36,310 bases of DNA from Acinetobacter sp. ANC 4862 (GTDB taxonomy: Bacteria; Pseudomonadota; Gammaproteobacteria; Pseudomonadales; Moraxellaceae). Below the pieces are notes generated by a model, which worked only from the letters and a program-made list of their open reading frames with translations, made no database searches and was not told where the DNA came from. Shown here one piece after another: positions 10,046-18,656 of the stretch (its first letter is position 1; each line of letters starts with the position of its first letter). The stretch lies in NCBI RefSeq assembly GCF_004336635.1, contig NZ_SJXH01000036.1:1-36310 (forward strand). Reading direction: 5' to 3'. The translations under genes were made by a program, and so were the position numbers.

Positions 10046-11869
10046 ATGCCAACTTATAAAGCTCCTTTACACGACATTCGCTTTTTAATGAATGAAGTTT
10101 TTGATTACCCAGAACATTACAAAACTTTATCAAATGGCGAAGCTGCCGATCCTGACACTGTAGACATGATTCTTGAAGGGGCAGCAGATTTTTGTGAAAA
10201 TGTCCTCTCTCCTTTAAACCAGTCTGGTGATGAAGAAGGCTGTCATTTTGAAAATGGCGAAGTTAAAACACCAAAAGGCTTTAAAGAAGCCTATGACCAA
10301 TTCGTGCAAGGTGGCTGGCAAGGTCTGTCTTATCCTGAAGAGTTTGGTGGTCAAGGCTTACCGATGTCACTTAACCTGATCAAATCTGAAATGATGGGAA
10401 CCGCAAACTGGTCATTCACCATGTATCCAGGTTTGAGCATGGGCTGTATGAATACCATCATGCAGTTCGGAACCGAAGAACAAAAAAATACCTACATGCC
10501 GCATTTAACTGCGGGAACCTGGTCGGGCACCATGTGCTTGACTGAACCACAATGTGGTACAGACTTGGGACAAGTCAAAACCAAAGCTGAACCGCAAGCG
10601 GATGGCACCTATAAAATTACCGGAACCAAAATTTTCATCTCTGCAGGTGAACATGACCTGACTGAAAATATTGTCCATATTGTGCTTGCTCGCCTTCCCG
10701 ATGCGCCAGCGGGAACCAAAGGTATCTCTTTATTTATCGTGCCTAAATTTACCCCGACTGCAGAGGGTGGCGTAGGTGAACGTAACCCTGTGACCTGTGG
10801 TTCAATTGAACACAAAATGGGAATTCGCGCTTCTGCAACAGCTGTTTTAAATTTTGATGCTGCGACAGGTTACCTGATTGGTGAACCGCACAAAGGTTTG
10901 CATGCCATGTTTACCTTCATGAACACTGCACGTATTGGTACAGCAGTTCAAGGGATTGCCCATGCAGAGTTGTCTTTCCAGGGTGCATTGCCATATGCCA
11001 AAGAGCGTATGTCTATGCGTGCGCTATCAGGCAAGAAAGACCCTGAACAAGTTGCAGATGCGATTATTCATCATGCTGACGTGCGCCGTATGCTACTGAC
11101 GCAAAAAGCCATTGCTGAAGGTGGCCGTGCCATGATTTATCATGCTGCACAGCTTGCTGACAAAATGACCGATGCGCTGACCCAAGGTGACCAAGCGAAG
11201 TTTGAAGAATATGATGACAAACTTGGTTTCTACACGCCAATCTTGAAAGGTTTCTTGACTGAATTAGGTCTTGAAGCGGCTAACCACGGTATGCAAGTGT
11301 TCGGTGGTCATGGTTATATTAAAGAACATGGCATGGAACAAATTGCACGTGATGCGCGTATTGCAACGCTGTATGAAGGTACAACCGGTGTTCAGGCGCT
11401 TGACCTGATTGGTCGTAAAGTTCTGCTTTCTTCTAAAGGTAAAGTGGTTCGTGACTATACTGCTGAAATTTTGCGTTTCTGCGGTCGTCATGCACGCAAC
11501 AAATATATGCGCCGTTTTGCATGGGATTTAACCAAGATTTGTGCACAATGGAATGCTTTAACGGTTCGCATCATGCTTGCAGCACGTAAAGACCGTGACA
11601 TCGTCTCTTCAGCTTCTGTTGATTTCTTGATGTTCTCTGGCTATGCGATGATGGCTTACTATTGGGCGCAACAAGCGGCTGTCGCTTCTGAGAAACTGGA
11701 ATCCGGTGACGGTGCAGAAGTTCCTGAATTCTATAAAGCAAAAATCAAAGTTGCCGATTTCTACTTCGAGCGTATATTGCCTCGTACTCAAGGTCATGCA
11801 GAAGCTATGGTGAATCCATCGAAAACCATGATTTCTTTAGCGCCTGAACACTTCAGCTTTGACTACTAA
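10046..11869 (+). CDS. Acyl-CoA dehydrogenase, large form with extended C-terminal domain
   Basis: FAD enzyme for the first, alpha-beta dehydrogenation step of fatty acyl-CoA oxidation. At 607 residues it is the long form with an extra C-terminal domain, resembling the Pseudomonas PA0506/PA0508 (FadE1-type) proteins, which start with a similar MPTYKAPL. Visible features are the FAD-contact region MCLTEPQCGTDLG near residue 167, followed by ITGTKIFISAGEHD, then FGGHGYIKEHGMEQ, and LYEGTTGVQALDL with the catalytic base expected at Glu444. The ATG follows AGGA nine bases upstream. Transcribed alone: a long promoter region precedes it and a strong terminator follows. Chain-length specificity cannot be read from the sequence. 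Confidence 0.93.
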   Translation: MPTYKAPLHDIRFLMNEVFDYPEHYKTLSNGEAADPDTVDMILEGAADFCENVLSPLNQSGDEEGCHFENGEVKTPKGFKEAYDQFVQGGWQGLSYPEEFGGQGLPMSLNLIKSEMMGTANWSFTMYPGLSMGCMNTIMQFGTEEQKNTYMPHLTAGTWSGTMCLTEPQCGTDLGQVKTKAEPQADGTYKITGTKIFISAGEHDLTENIVHIVLARLPDAPAGTKGISLFIVPKFTPTAEGGVGERNPVTCGSIEHKMGIRASATAVLNFDAATGYLIGEPHKGLHAMFTFMNTARIGTAVQGIAHAELSFQGALPYAKERMSMRALSGKKDPEQVADAIIHHADVRRMLLTQKAIAEGGRAMIYHAAQLADKMTDALTQGDQAKFEEYDDKLGFYTPILKGFLTELGLEAANHGMQVFGGHGYIKEHGMEQIARDARIATLYEGTTGVQALDLIGRKVLLSSKGKVVRDYTAEILRFCGRHARNKYMRRFAWDLTKICAQWNALTVRIMLAARKDRDIVSSASVDFLMFSGYAMMAYYWAQQAAVASEKLESGDGAEVPEFYKAKIKVADFYFERILPRTQGHAEAMVNPSKTMISLAPEHFSFDY

Positions 11870-11886
11870 ATTGTAAAGTTAGAATC

Positions 11887-11915
11887 AAAAAAAGAGCACT
11901 TCGGTGCTCTTTTTT
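11887..11915 (+). terminator. Strong rho-independent terminator of the acyl-CoA dehydrogenase gene
   Basis: Stem of at least 12 pairs, AAAAAAGAGCAC with GTGCTCTTTTTT, closed by a TTCG tetraloop (11900-11903). Confidence 0.92.
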
Positions 11916-11993
11916 ATGCGCTACAATAATCCCAATGCAAGCTCAATCTTCCAAAGAATAGAATAATAAAAAATCAATCCGGTGACCGTTTAG

Positions 11994-12953
11994 ATGAAAA
12001 AATTATTTTCGTTTCTGAGTCGCTTTTATCAGACTTATAGTGCAACTGTCCCTCTAAATGCCCATCATCTTGAGCAAAATTTTGATTCCCCTGATTCTGC
12101 CAACTTGGGTGATGCTGCCCAGCCGATTACACTGATCAGAACAGGACTGGGCAATGATCATATTCTTCAGGGATTAGCGCTTGATCTCAGGCACGAGCTT
12201 TTGTACACCACGCATGTCGAGGGCAATCCTGAACAAGGTGTGATGAATAGATTTAAATTGCACCACTCAAATTTATGGTCTGCTCAAGATGCGCAAAAAC
12301 CCTCCTCTCTGATTGGTCATCAAGGTATTTCAGTCGATCCACAGAGTGACTTTATTTTTGCTTCTGCAGGAACTGGCATTTCCAATAAAGGTTGGTATAT
12401 TCTCAAATTTCAATACACGCCCAATGCTGCGCCCAGTAACATCCAAGTCATTCAGGTATTTGATAAACGATACAGCAAGATTACCAACACCATGCCTTCG
12501 ATCACACCGGATGGAAAATATCTACTGGTGCGAGGCAATAACCATAAAGTGAATGTCATCCGTGTTTTTAAATTGGATCTCATTACCCAAAAAAACTTAA
12601 CCGATATTCGTTTTTTATATGAAGATGAATGGCCGATTGATTCAGACTTCACGCATGACAAATCTGCATTTCAAGGCCTGAGCACTGATGGAAATTATGT
12701 ATATTTGTTAAGTGGAAATAAAAATAAAGGCCCTAAAAGAATTTATGTTTATGACTTCACCGGCAAACTGATTCAAAAAATGGATCATGTGACAATCGGT
12801 CATTTTGATTCCTTATCCAATCATGCCATCCAGTATTGGGAGCCAGAAGGCCTAACGGTAGATAGTCAAAACCATCAGCTCTACATTTTATATGCCATAG
12901 GCAATAATGGACAATTCTTGGGTCGTATTTACCGGATGAAAATTAACAAATAA
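11994..12953 (+). CDS. Predicted beta-propeller protein, function unknown
   Basis: The 319-residue product shows a repeated pattern of a small motif followed by a hydrophobic beta strand: QGLALD (59-64), QGISVD (110-115), PSITPDG (168-174), QGLSTDG (227-233) and EPEGLTVD (283-290). This suggests a beta-propeller of five or six blades. The pattern reminds me of the TagC / helveticin J-like propeller family, but that is recollection and weak. The N-terminus (MKKLFSFLSR) has two Lys and some hydrophobic residues but no convincing signal peptide, so location is open. The ATG follows GGTGA nine bases upstream. It is convergent with hemW, with 14 bases between the stops. Confidence 0.7.
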   Translation: MKKLFSFLSRFYQTYSATVPLNAHHLEQNFDSPDSANLGDAAQPITLIRTGLGNDHILQGLALDLRHELLYTTHVEGNPEQGVMNRFKLHHSNLWSAQDAQKPSSLIGHQGISVDPQSDFIFASAGTGISNKGWYILKFQYTPNAAPSNIQVIQVFDKRYSKITNTMPSITPDGKYLLVRGNNHKVNVIRVFKLDLITQKNLTDIRFLYEDEWPIDSDFTHDKSAFQGLSTDGNYVYLLSGNKNKGPKRIYVYDFTGKLIQKMDHVTIGHFDSLSNHAIQYWEPEGLTVDSQNHQLYILYAIGNNGQFLGRIYRMKINK

Positions 12954-12967
12954 AAGAACATATCTGA

Positions 12968-14122
12968 TTAAAGAAACTCTTCCAGCACCGAATTTAAAAA
13001 CACATGCGCCTGCTCGGTACAAGACAAACGGTTTTGATCTTCCACCATCAACTTACGTGAACGTAATGAACTTAAAAGTTCATCCAAACTTTCCAAATTT
13101 AAACCTGTACGCTCGTGATAAAATTTTGCGTCTACGCCATTATTTAAACGCAACGCATTCATCATAAATTCAAACGGCATGTCTTCATCTTCAATACGTT
13201 TAAGCTGAAGATGCTCAGCAGGAATTTTGGCTAAATAGTCTTTTGGCAAACGGGTTTTCTGGAAACGATACACGCCATCCGGCTGGGTCACTTTGCCATG
13301 TGCACCTGCACCAATCGCCAAATAATCGCCAAACTGCCAGTAATTTAAATTATGTGCAGACGGTTTTTCCTTACGCCAAGCCGAGACTTCATAATTCACA
13401 AAACCTTGAGCTTTTAAATAAGCTTCGCCTTGTTCCTGAATATCTTCCAACACATCTTCAACGGGTAAAACAGGTTGGGTACGGAAAAATACCGTATTCG
13501 GTTCAATGGTCAGTTGATACCACGACACATGCGTTGCGCCATTTTCTACCGCCAGTTTTAAATCCAGTAACGCCTGCTCTAGAGTCTGCTCAGGCAAGCC
13601 ATGCATTAAATCGACATTAATGCGTTCAAAACCGGCATTGCCGGCCAAATGAATGGCATTAACTGCATCATCATTGCTATGAATACGCCCTAATTTTTTC
13701 AGGTGATCCGTATTAAAACTTTGCACACCAATGGAAAGACGGTTAATCCCAGCCTCTAAATAACCGGCAAAGGGATCATGCTCCACCGTTCCCGGATTGG
13801 CTTCCAAAGTAATTTCACAGCCATCTTCAAACGGAATAATATGTTTCAGTTGCTCGAACAACCATACATAACCTTTGGCAGAAATTAAAGATGGCGTACC
13901 CCCACCAATAAAGACACTATGAATCTGGCGACCTTGAGCAAAATCGAGCTGGGTTTTGAAGTCTTCAACCAAAGCCTGTAAATATTGCTGCTCTAAATCT
14001 AAAGACAATTTTCCATCCGGTACCGCATGCGAATTAAAGTCACAATACGGACACTTCCGCACACACCACGGCATGTGAATATATAAAGACAATGGAACAA
14101 GTGCAGGATTTAAATCAGCCAA
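12968..14122 (-). CDS. hemW: Radical-SAM heme chaperone HemW
   Basis: HemN-like radical-SAM protein that binds heme and delivers it to target enzymes; HemW has no coproporphyrinogen dehydrogenase activity. The cluster motif is CX3CX2C (Cys20, Cys24, Cys27 in MPWCVRKCPYCDF). The fourth cysteine of true HemN is replaced by Phe. GGGTPSLI, EANPGT and SIGVQSF follow as expected. At 384 residues it is shorter than HemN. The start appears to be a TTG at 14120-14122, giving MADLNPAL, with GAG eight bases upstream; the next Met lies inside the core. The true hemN is at 5655-7028. Confidence 0.93.
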   Translation of the reverse strand: MADLNPALVPLSLYIHMPWCVRKCPYCDFNSHAVPDGKLSLDLEQQYLQALVEDFKTQLDFAQGRQIHSVFIGGGTPSLISAKGYVWLFEQLKHIIPFEDGCEITLEANPGTVEHDPFAGYLEAGINRLSIGVQSFNTDHLKKLGRIHSNDDAVNAIHLAGNAGFERINVDLMHGLPEQTLEQALLDLKLAVENGATHVSWYQLTIEPNTVFFRTQPVLPVEDVLEDIQEQGEAYLKAQGFVNYEVSAWRKEKPSAHNLNYWQFGDYLAIGAGAHGKVTQPDGVYRFQKTRLPKDYLAKIPAEHLQLKRIEDEDMPFEFMMNALRLNNGVDAKFYHERTGLNLESLDELLSSLRSRKLMVEDQNRLSCTEQAHVFLNSVLEEFL

Positions 14123-14237
14123 GGAATAAGCTCAAAACAACAAAACAGGAAGATGAATATTTTAACATGACTGCATCAAGACTCTGAGAAATTCTCCGTG
14201 TTATTGTTTTAGACTAAGAAAAAGCCAACAAGAATAA

Positions 14238-14708
14238 ATGCTTAATATGATGAAAATATCAGCCCAGTTACTCTTGCTGATGCCCTTAGCCATGGGTATT
14301 GGTATTGCCATGACGTTTCAAACGGCCATTAATAGCCAGTTAAGAGAATCTCTATATTCACCTTTGCAAGCCGCCCTTTTCTCCTTTTTGGTTGGTACAA
14401 TAGTGCTCGCTGTGTTGGTGTTTTTTCAAAATGTTGATAAACCTAATCTTACAACTTTGGCTCAACTGCCGTGGTTTATGTGGCTGGGTGGGTTTTTAGG
14501 AGTCTATGCGATTAGTATCAGCATTTATACCGCACCCAAACTGGGGTTTCTCACGCTCACAGGACTGATTGTTTTTGGACAGGTCGTCACCTCAATGTTC
14601 CTCGATCATTTTGGTTTATTGGGCACAGAAAAAACAGCGATCAATTGGCAACGTCTATTCGGTGGCGTAGTGATTTTTATTGGTGTGCTTCTCACTTTAC
14701 AACGCTAA
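14238..14708 (+). CDS. DMT-superfamily YdcZ-type membrane protein
   Basis: Small integral membrane protein of 156 residues with about five hydrophobic helices. It resembles the YdcZ (former DUF606) branch of the drug/metabolite transporters, which are half the size of EamA proteins and likely function as dimers. Supporting segments are the N-terminal PLAMGIGIAMTFQTAINSQL and the middle WFMWLGGFLGVYAIS, followed by GFLTLTGLIVFGQVV. The substrate is unknown. The start could be any of three Met codons in the first five. It lies 36 bases before the AbeM-like pump in the same direction and may be co-transcribed with it. Confidence 0.85.
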   Translation: MLNMMKISAQLLLLMPLAMGIGIAMTFQTAINSQLRESLYSPLQAALFSFLVGTIVLAVLVFFQNVDKPNLTTLAQLPWFMWLGGFLGVYAISISIYTAPKLGFLTLTGLIVFGQVVTSMFLDHFGLLGTEKTAINWQRLFGGVVIFIGVLLTLQR

Positions 14709-14744
14709 CCCCTCATTATTCTAAGCACATGATGAGTAATTTTT

Positions 14745-16100
14745 GTGTCTAATGTCTCGTCGCTTACAACGACCCGTTATGAATTAAAACAACTCTTCCA
14801 TTTGATGATTCCAATTTTGGTGACTCAATTTGCCCAAGCCGGTTTGGGACTAATTGATACCATTATGGCGGGACATCTCTCCCCAACCGACCTTGCTGCC
14901 ATTGCAGTCGGGGTGGGTTTATGGATTCCAGTGATGCTGTTATTTAGTGGCATCATGATTGCAACAACACCTCTAGTTGCCGAAGCTAACGGTGCACGTA
15001 CGCCTGAAAAAATTGCCACCATTGCACGGCAGTCACTCTGGGTGGCCTTTATTTTGGGGATCATTGCTGCACTGATTTTACAAGTCATGCCATTCTTATT
15101 GCCTGTTTTAGGCGTACCTGAAGCCTTACTGCCTAAAGCAAGTTTGTTCTTGCACTCCATCGGTTTGGGTATGCCGGCTGTCACCATGTATGCAGCGCTA
15201 CGTGGCTACTCGGAAGCACTGGGTTATCCACGACCTGTCACCGCCATTAGTCTGGGCGCCTTGGTTGCACTGGTTCCACTGAACTTTATTTTTATGTATG
15301 GCTTGGGTCCAATTCCTGAACTTGGCAGTGCCGGCTGTGGTTTTGCCACGGCTATTTTGCAATGGCTGATGTTCATTGCTTTGGCAACGTATGTATTTAA
15401 AGGCAAGGCTTACCGTAAAACCCAAGTCTTTGCGGCATGGGAAAAAATTGATCCATATTGGGTAAAACGTATTTTACAGCTCGGTTTCCCGATTGGTTTA
15501 GCCATCTTTTTTGAAGTCAGTATTTTTAGTACTGCCGCGATTGTTTTAAGTCCTTTGGGTGAAAACTTGGTAGCCGCCCACCAGATTGCCATTTCCGTGA
15601 CCTCACAATTGTTTATGATTCCGATGTCACTCGCGATCGCACTTACCATACGTGTTGGCACCTATTATGGGGAAAAAAACTGGCTGGCGATGCGTAAGGT
15701 TCAGTATCTGGGATTACTGACGGGTACGATTTTAGCCCTTGCCACTATGGTATTGATTTGGTTCTTCCGCCCTGAAATTGTTTCCATTTACACTTCAGAT
15801 TATGAGGTGGCACAAGTGGCGATGTATCTACTGTTATTCGCAATCGCCTATCAGTTGATGGATGCCTGGCAAGTTAGTGCCGCAGGCTGCCTGCGTGGTA
15901 TGCAAGACACCAAAGGTCCCATGTGGATTACCATGATCGCGTATTGGGTGATTGCTTTCCCTGTGGGAATTTACTTGGCACGTTTTACCGAAATGAAAGC
16001 GGCTGGCGTTTGGGTCGGCTTGATTGTTGGTTTAACTGTTGCCTGTGTACTGTTATTGACCCGTTTATTTATAATGAATAACCGGATCAAAACAGCTTAA
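14745..16100 (+). CDS. abeM: MATE-family multidrug efflux pump, AbeM-like
   Basis: Inner-membrane cation-coupled exporter of the MATE family. The 451-residue sequence, with about 12 hydrophobic helices, closely follows A. baumannii AbeM as I remember it: the SELKQLFHLM-like start, QAGLGLIDTIMAGHLS, MLLFSGIMIATTPLVAEA, ALRGYSEALG and the C-terminal AAGCLRGMQDT. AbeM exports fluoroquinolones, aminoglycosides and dyes, but orthologues outside A. baumannii need not confer resistance. The start is a GTG at 14745, with only a weak site (GATGAG) upstream. A long hairpin follows the stop. Confidence 0.92.
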   Translation: MSNVSSLTTTRYELKQLFHLMIPILVTQFAQAGLGLIDTIMAGHLSPTDLAAIAVGVGLWIPVMLLFSGIMIATTPLVAEANGARTPEKIATIARQSLWVAFILGIIAALILQVMPFLLPVLGVPEALLPKASLFLHSIGLGMPAVTMYAALRGYSEALGYPRPVTAISLGALVALVPLNFIFMYGLGPIPELGSAGCGFATAILQWLMFIALATYVFKGKAYRKTQVFAAWEKIDPYWVKRILQLGFPIGLAIFFEVSIFSTAAIVLSPLGENLVAAHQIAISVTSQLFMIPMSLAIALTIRVGTYYGEKNWLAMRKVQYLGLLTGTILALATMVLIWFFRPEIVSIYTSDYEVAQVAMYLLLFAIAYQLMDAWQVSAAGCLRGMQDTKGPMWITMIAYWVIAFPVGIYLARFTEMKAAGVWVGLIVGLTVACVLLLTRLFIMNNRIKTA

Positions 16101-16108
16101 ATATTTCG

Positions 16109-16143
16109 ATCTCATTCCTTTTCTCATGAAAAAGGAATGAGAT
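16109..16143 (+). terminator. Hairpin after the AbeM-like gene
   Basis: Perfect 14-base-pair stem (16109-16122 with 16130-16143) eight bases after the stop. There is no T run after it, so it may be a transcript-stabilising hairpin instead of a classical terminator. Confidence 0.55.
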
Positions 16144-16323
16144 GAACAGCAACATGAATAAAAAATAAACACAAAAACTTCATCCATTTAAGCTTCAAAA
16201 AACGCTTCTAATTTTTAAAATCGAACATTAAAAATGCAGCTTTTAACAATTTAAAGTAGGCAATATCGAGTTTAACGCCTATGATCATTGAAACACATCT
16301 TTGATGATCCTGAGGAATATCGC

Positions 16324-17622
16324 ATGGCAAAAACGGCTAGCACACCCGGTCGTCGCTTTATGAAACTTGCCACTATGACGGCGAGCATCGCAACTAAAAC
16401 CGTCTCAAATTCAATCAAAAATTTTAATGCCGATGAAGAACAAAAAAATGCCTCGCGCAGTAAACTTTTTCAAGATATAGGTCTACAAATTGCGGACACC
16501 CTTGGGGAAATGAAGGGTGCGGTCATGAAAGTGGGGCAAATTGCGTCACAATATAAAGACATTTTTCCGCCTGAAGTCGCGCGCGCCATTAGCAAGTTAC
16601 AGCGCCAAGCGCCTGCGATGCCTTTTGCTGAAATTAAAGCTCAAGTCGAAAAAGAACTGGGTAAGCCACTGAATCAAATCTTTAAACATTTCGATGAACA
16701 GCCTTTTGCAGCCGCTTCGATTGGACAGGTGCATAAAGCTTTTCTGCCGAATGGCCAGCAAGTTGTGGTTAAAGTGCAATATCCGGGTGTCGATGAAGCC
16801 TGCGAAAGTGACCTGAAACAGGTGCGTTTGGCTTTGCGTTTGATGGGTGTGCTGAAAGTCGATCGCAAATTACAAGATCGACTGTTCAAGGAAATTCAGG
16901 AAAGTCTGGACAATGAACTGAATTATGAGATTGAAGCGCAAAACCTCGAAGTGGCACATACCTTCCATAAAGCTTTAGATACTAAAATTATTATTCCGCA
17001 AGTATATAAAGACTATTCTTCACGGCATATTTTAACCTTGAGCCTAGAGCAAGGTGAAATTATTGAAACTGCGAGTAGCTGGTCTCTAGACACTCGAAAT
17101 GAGCTGGGTCGCCGTTTATTCCGTGCCATTGGGCAAGAGATTTTCTATTTAAAACGTTTCCATTGCGACCCACATCCGGGCAACTTTGCCTTTCGTGAAG
17201 ATGGCACGGTGATTATTTACGATTACGGTGGTGTAAAAACATTATCCAGTGCCACGGTGCAGCACTTTAAACATTTGGTGCAGTCTGCCCGCGAAGGCAA
17301 TATTGTCGAGATGGAACAACAGCTGGATGCCTTGCATGCCATTTCCGAACAAGGGAAATTCCCGGCTGAATTATATAATCAATGGTTAGAAGTCCTGATG
17401 CGCCCCCTCACCACTATGTATGATTTTGAAGAAAACTCGGCGCATCATGATGGCATGGAGTTGCTCAAACCCTCATTAAAATATTGGGATGTATTTAAGC
17501 CTTCACCAGAAACATTGATGGTAAATCGTACCGTGTCTGGACATTACTGGAACATGATTCATTTAAAAATGCATGACAATCTCAATGACCTGTTTGATGA
17601 ACTGGTGCCACCGCTTCAATAA
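16324..17622 (+). CDS. ABC1/AarF (UbiB-like) atypical kinase
   Basis: Member of the ABC1/UbiB family of atypical kinases/ATPases linked to ubiquinone metabolism. It has the signature KVGQ motif (69-72), the alanine-rich loop AAASIGQVHKA (129-139) replacing the P-loop, Lys150 in VVVKVQYPG, the catalytic HCDPHPGNF (280-288) and the metal-binding DYG at 300-302. I start it at the ATG at 16324, which has GAGGA eight bases upstream; a TTG at 16288 extends the frame without such a site. At 432 residues, and without an obvious C-terminal membrane anchor or ubi neighbours, it looks like a paralogue and not UbiB itself. Confidence 0.88.
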   Translation: MAKTASTPGRRFMKLATMTASIATKTVSNSIKNFNADEEQKNASRSKLFQDIGLQIADTLGEMKGAVMKVGQIASQYKDIFPPEVARAISKLQRQAPAMPFAEIKAQVEKELGKPLNQIFKHFDEQPFAAASIGQVHKAFLPNGQQVVVKVQYPGVDEACESDLKQVRLALRLMGVLKVDRKLQDRLFKEIQESLDNELNYEIEAQNLEVAHTFHKALDTKIIIPQVYKDYSSRHILTLSLEQGEIIETASSWSLDTRNELGRRLFRAIGQEIFYLKRFHCDPHPGNFAFREDGTVIIYDYGGVKTLSSATVQHFKHLVQSAREGNIVEMEQQLDALHAISEQGKFPAELYNQWLEVLMRPLTTMYDFEENSAHHDGMELLKPSLKYWDVFKPSPETLMVNRTVSGHYWNMIHLKMHDNLNDLFDELVPPLQ

Positions 17623-17631
17623 ATCCTTTTT

Positions 17632-17663
17632 AAAACCCAAATACAGCTCCTGATTTGGGTTTT
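17632..17663 (+). terminator. Rho-independent terminator of the ABC1-like gene
   Basis: Perfect 11-base-pair stem AAAACCCAAAT (17632-17642) with ATTTGGGTTTT (17653-17663), ten bases after the stop. Confidence 0.85.
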
Positions 17664-17677
17664 ATTTGCTAAATTTA

Positions 17678-17694
17678 ATGTTATGTTATAACAT
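17678..17694 (+). promoter_or_regulatory. Zur-box-like operator upstream of rpmE2
   Basis: Perfect inverted repeat ATGTTAT-GTT-ATAACAT, 32 bases before the start codon. The core GTTAT-N3-ATAAC matches the Zur operator pattern of Gammaproteobacteria as I know it. Zur represses type B L31 genes when zinc is sufficient, and the gene downstream is exactly that target. Confidence 0.8.
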
Positions 17695-17725
17695 ATCTTT
17701 ATTAACAATAATTTTGGAGTCCATC

Positions 17726-17980
17726 ATGCGCGCTAATATCCATCCAGAATATCGTGAAGTCCTGTTCCATGACACCAATGCCGATGCCTATTTCATTATT
17801 GGCAGTACCTTGCAAACCTCACAAACCAAGAGTTACCAAGGTCAGGACTATCCTTATGTGACTTTAGATGTTTCAAGTGCATCGCATCCGTTTTATACCG
17901 GTGAGCAACGTCAAGCGAGTAATGAAGGTCGCGTGGCAAGTTTCAATAAACGTTTTGCGCGTTTCAAACGCTCACATTAA
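17726..17980 (+). CDS. rpmE2: 50S ribosomal protein L31 type B (zinc-independent paralogue)
   Basis: Replaces zinc-containing L31 on the ribosome when zinc is scarce and so frees zinc for the cell. From the ATG at 17726 it has 84 residues and no cysteine, so the zinc-binding cysteines of type A L31 are absent. [16 protein letters not shown] at the N-terminus and SHPFYTGEQ in the second half are typical of the YkgM/RpmE2 group. GGAG lies eight bases before the ATG; a longer frame from 17666 crosses the operator and is not the start. It has a Zur-like box upstream and its own terminator. Confidence 0.95.
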   Translation: MRANIHPEYREVLFHDTNADAYFIIGSTLQTSQTKSYQGQDYPYVTLDVSSASHPFYTGEQRQASNEGRVASFNKRFARFKRSH

Positions 17981-18024
17981 CTTCATATTATTTTAAGATT
18001 TCAAGGTTAGGCTTAAAACTTGAA

Positions 18025-18062
18025 AAGCCCAAGCACTCTCCTCCAGCTTGGGCTTCTTTTTT
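18025..18062 (+). terminator. Rho-independent terminator of rpmE2
   Basis: Perfect 10-base-pair stem AAGCCCAAGC (18025-18034) with GCTTGGGCTT (18046-18055), followed by C and a T run. Confidence 0.88.
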
Positions 18063-18099
18063 ATCTATTGTATTTTTTAGCTCAAACAGTATTCAGGTT

Positions 18100-18480
18100 T
18101 TATTTGCTGTGTAATAACCATTGAAACAGATAAAAACCCAATGCCAAAAATATTACACCCATAATCACACTTGAAATCACATAGCTCAAAGCCAGTGTAG
18201 TCTGACCATGTTTTAATAGCTGAAAGGTTTCCAGACCAAAACTGGAAAATGTGGTGAAGCCACCTAAAATCCCCACCATTAAAAACAGCCGTGCTTCATT
18301 TTGCAAGCTGGGAAATTTTTGGCTACAGGCAAAGAATATTCCTGCAAGCAGGCAGCCAAAAATATTCACCCACCATGTCGTCCAGGGAAATACGCTGGTC
18401 GGTTTCAGTAAAAATACCCCTGCGCCATAACGTAAACTTGCCCCAATCGCCCCACCCATCGCTACCAGTAACCAGCTCAT
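18100..18480 (-). CDS. crcB: Fluoride channel CrcB/FluC
   Basis: Small inner-membrane channel that works as an antiparallel dimer and expels fluoride. At 126 residues it has four hydrophobic helices and the family motifs GGAIGASLRYG (9-19), Asn39 in the WWVN segment, and GGFTTFSSF (73-81), which carries the fluoride-pathway Phe and Thr/Ser residues. GGA lies about nine bases before the ATG at 18478-18480. I saw no fluoride riboswitch in the 120 bases upstream. A lone consensus DnaA-box word (TTATCCACA, 18518-18526) lies there and is probably chance. Confidence 0.94.
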   Translation of the reverse strand: MSWLLVAMGGAIGASLRYGAGVFLLKPTSVFPWTTWWVNIFGCLLAGIFFACSQKFPSLQNEARLFLMVGILGGFTTFSSFGLETFQLLKHGQTTLALSYVISSVIMGVIFLALGFYLFQWLLHSK

Positions 18481-18656
18481 TTATTTCATCCAGTATCAGG
18501 TGTGCACAACCCGTGTTTTATCCACAGCCCTGTTTTCATTGAACAATACTTTTGCATGATTCTGTATTTTTTACAAAGAAATAATGCTGAATAAAATGCA
18601 TAAAAATTGCTATAGTCTTGCGGTTAAATTGACTATTTATATGAACTGAGGAAATC

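Noticed and set aside
13243..13620. 125-codon frame antisense to hemW
   Set aside because: The opposite strand clearly encodes HemW motifs; this is an antisense shadow without its own signals.
14825..15187. 120-codon frame antisense to the AbeM-like gene
   Set aside because: It lies fully inside a well-supported membrane transporter gene, and its composition reflects the opposite strand.
16288..17622. Assignment of the ABC1-family gene as ubiB
   Set aside because: There are no ubiE/ubiJ neighbours and no clear C-terminal membrane anchor; a paralogue is more likely.
18518..18526. Consensus DnaA box TTATCCACA near crcB
   Set aside because: It is a single copy with no cluster, no AT-rich unwinding element and no replication genes nearby; a nine-base word occurs by chance.
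18481..18600. Possible fluoride riboswitch upstream of crcB
   Set aside because: I looked for the conserved pseudoknot core (GGNGAUGG-type start and downstream pairing) and did not see it.
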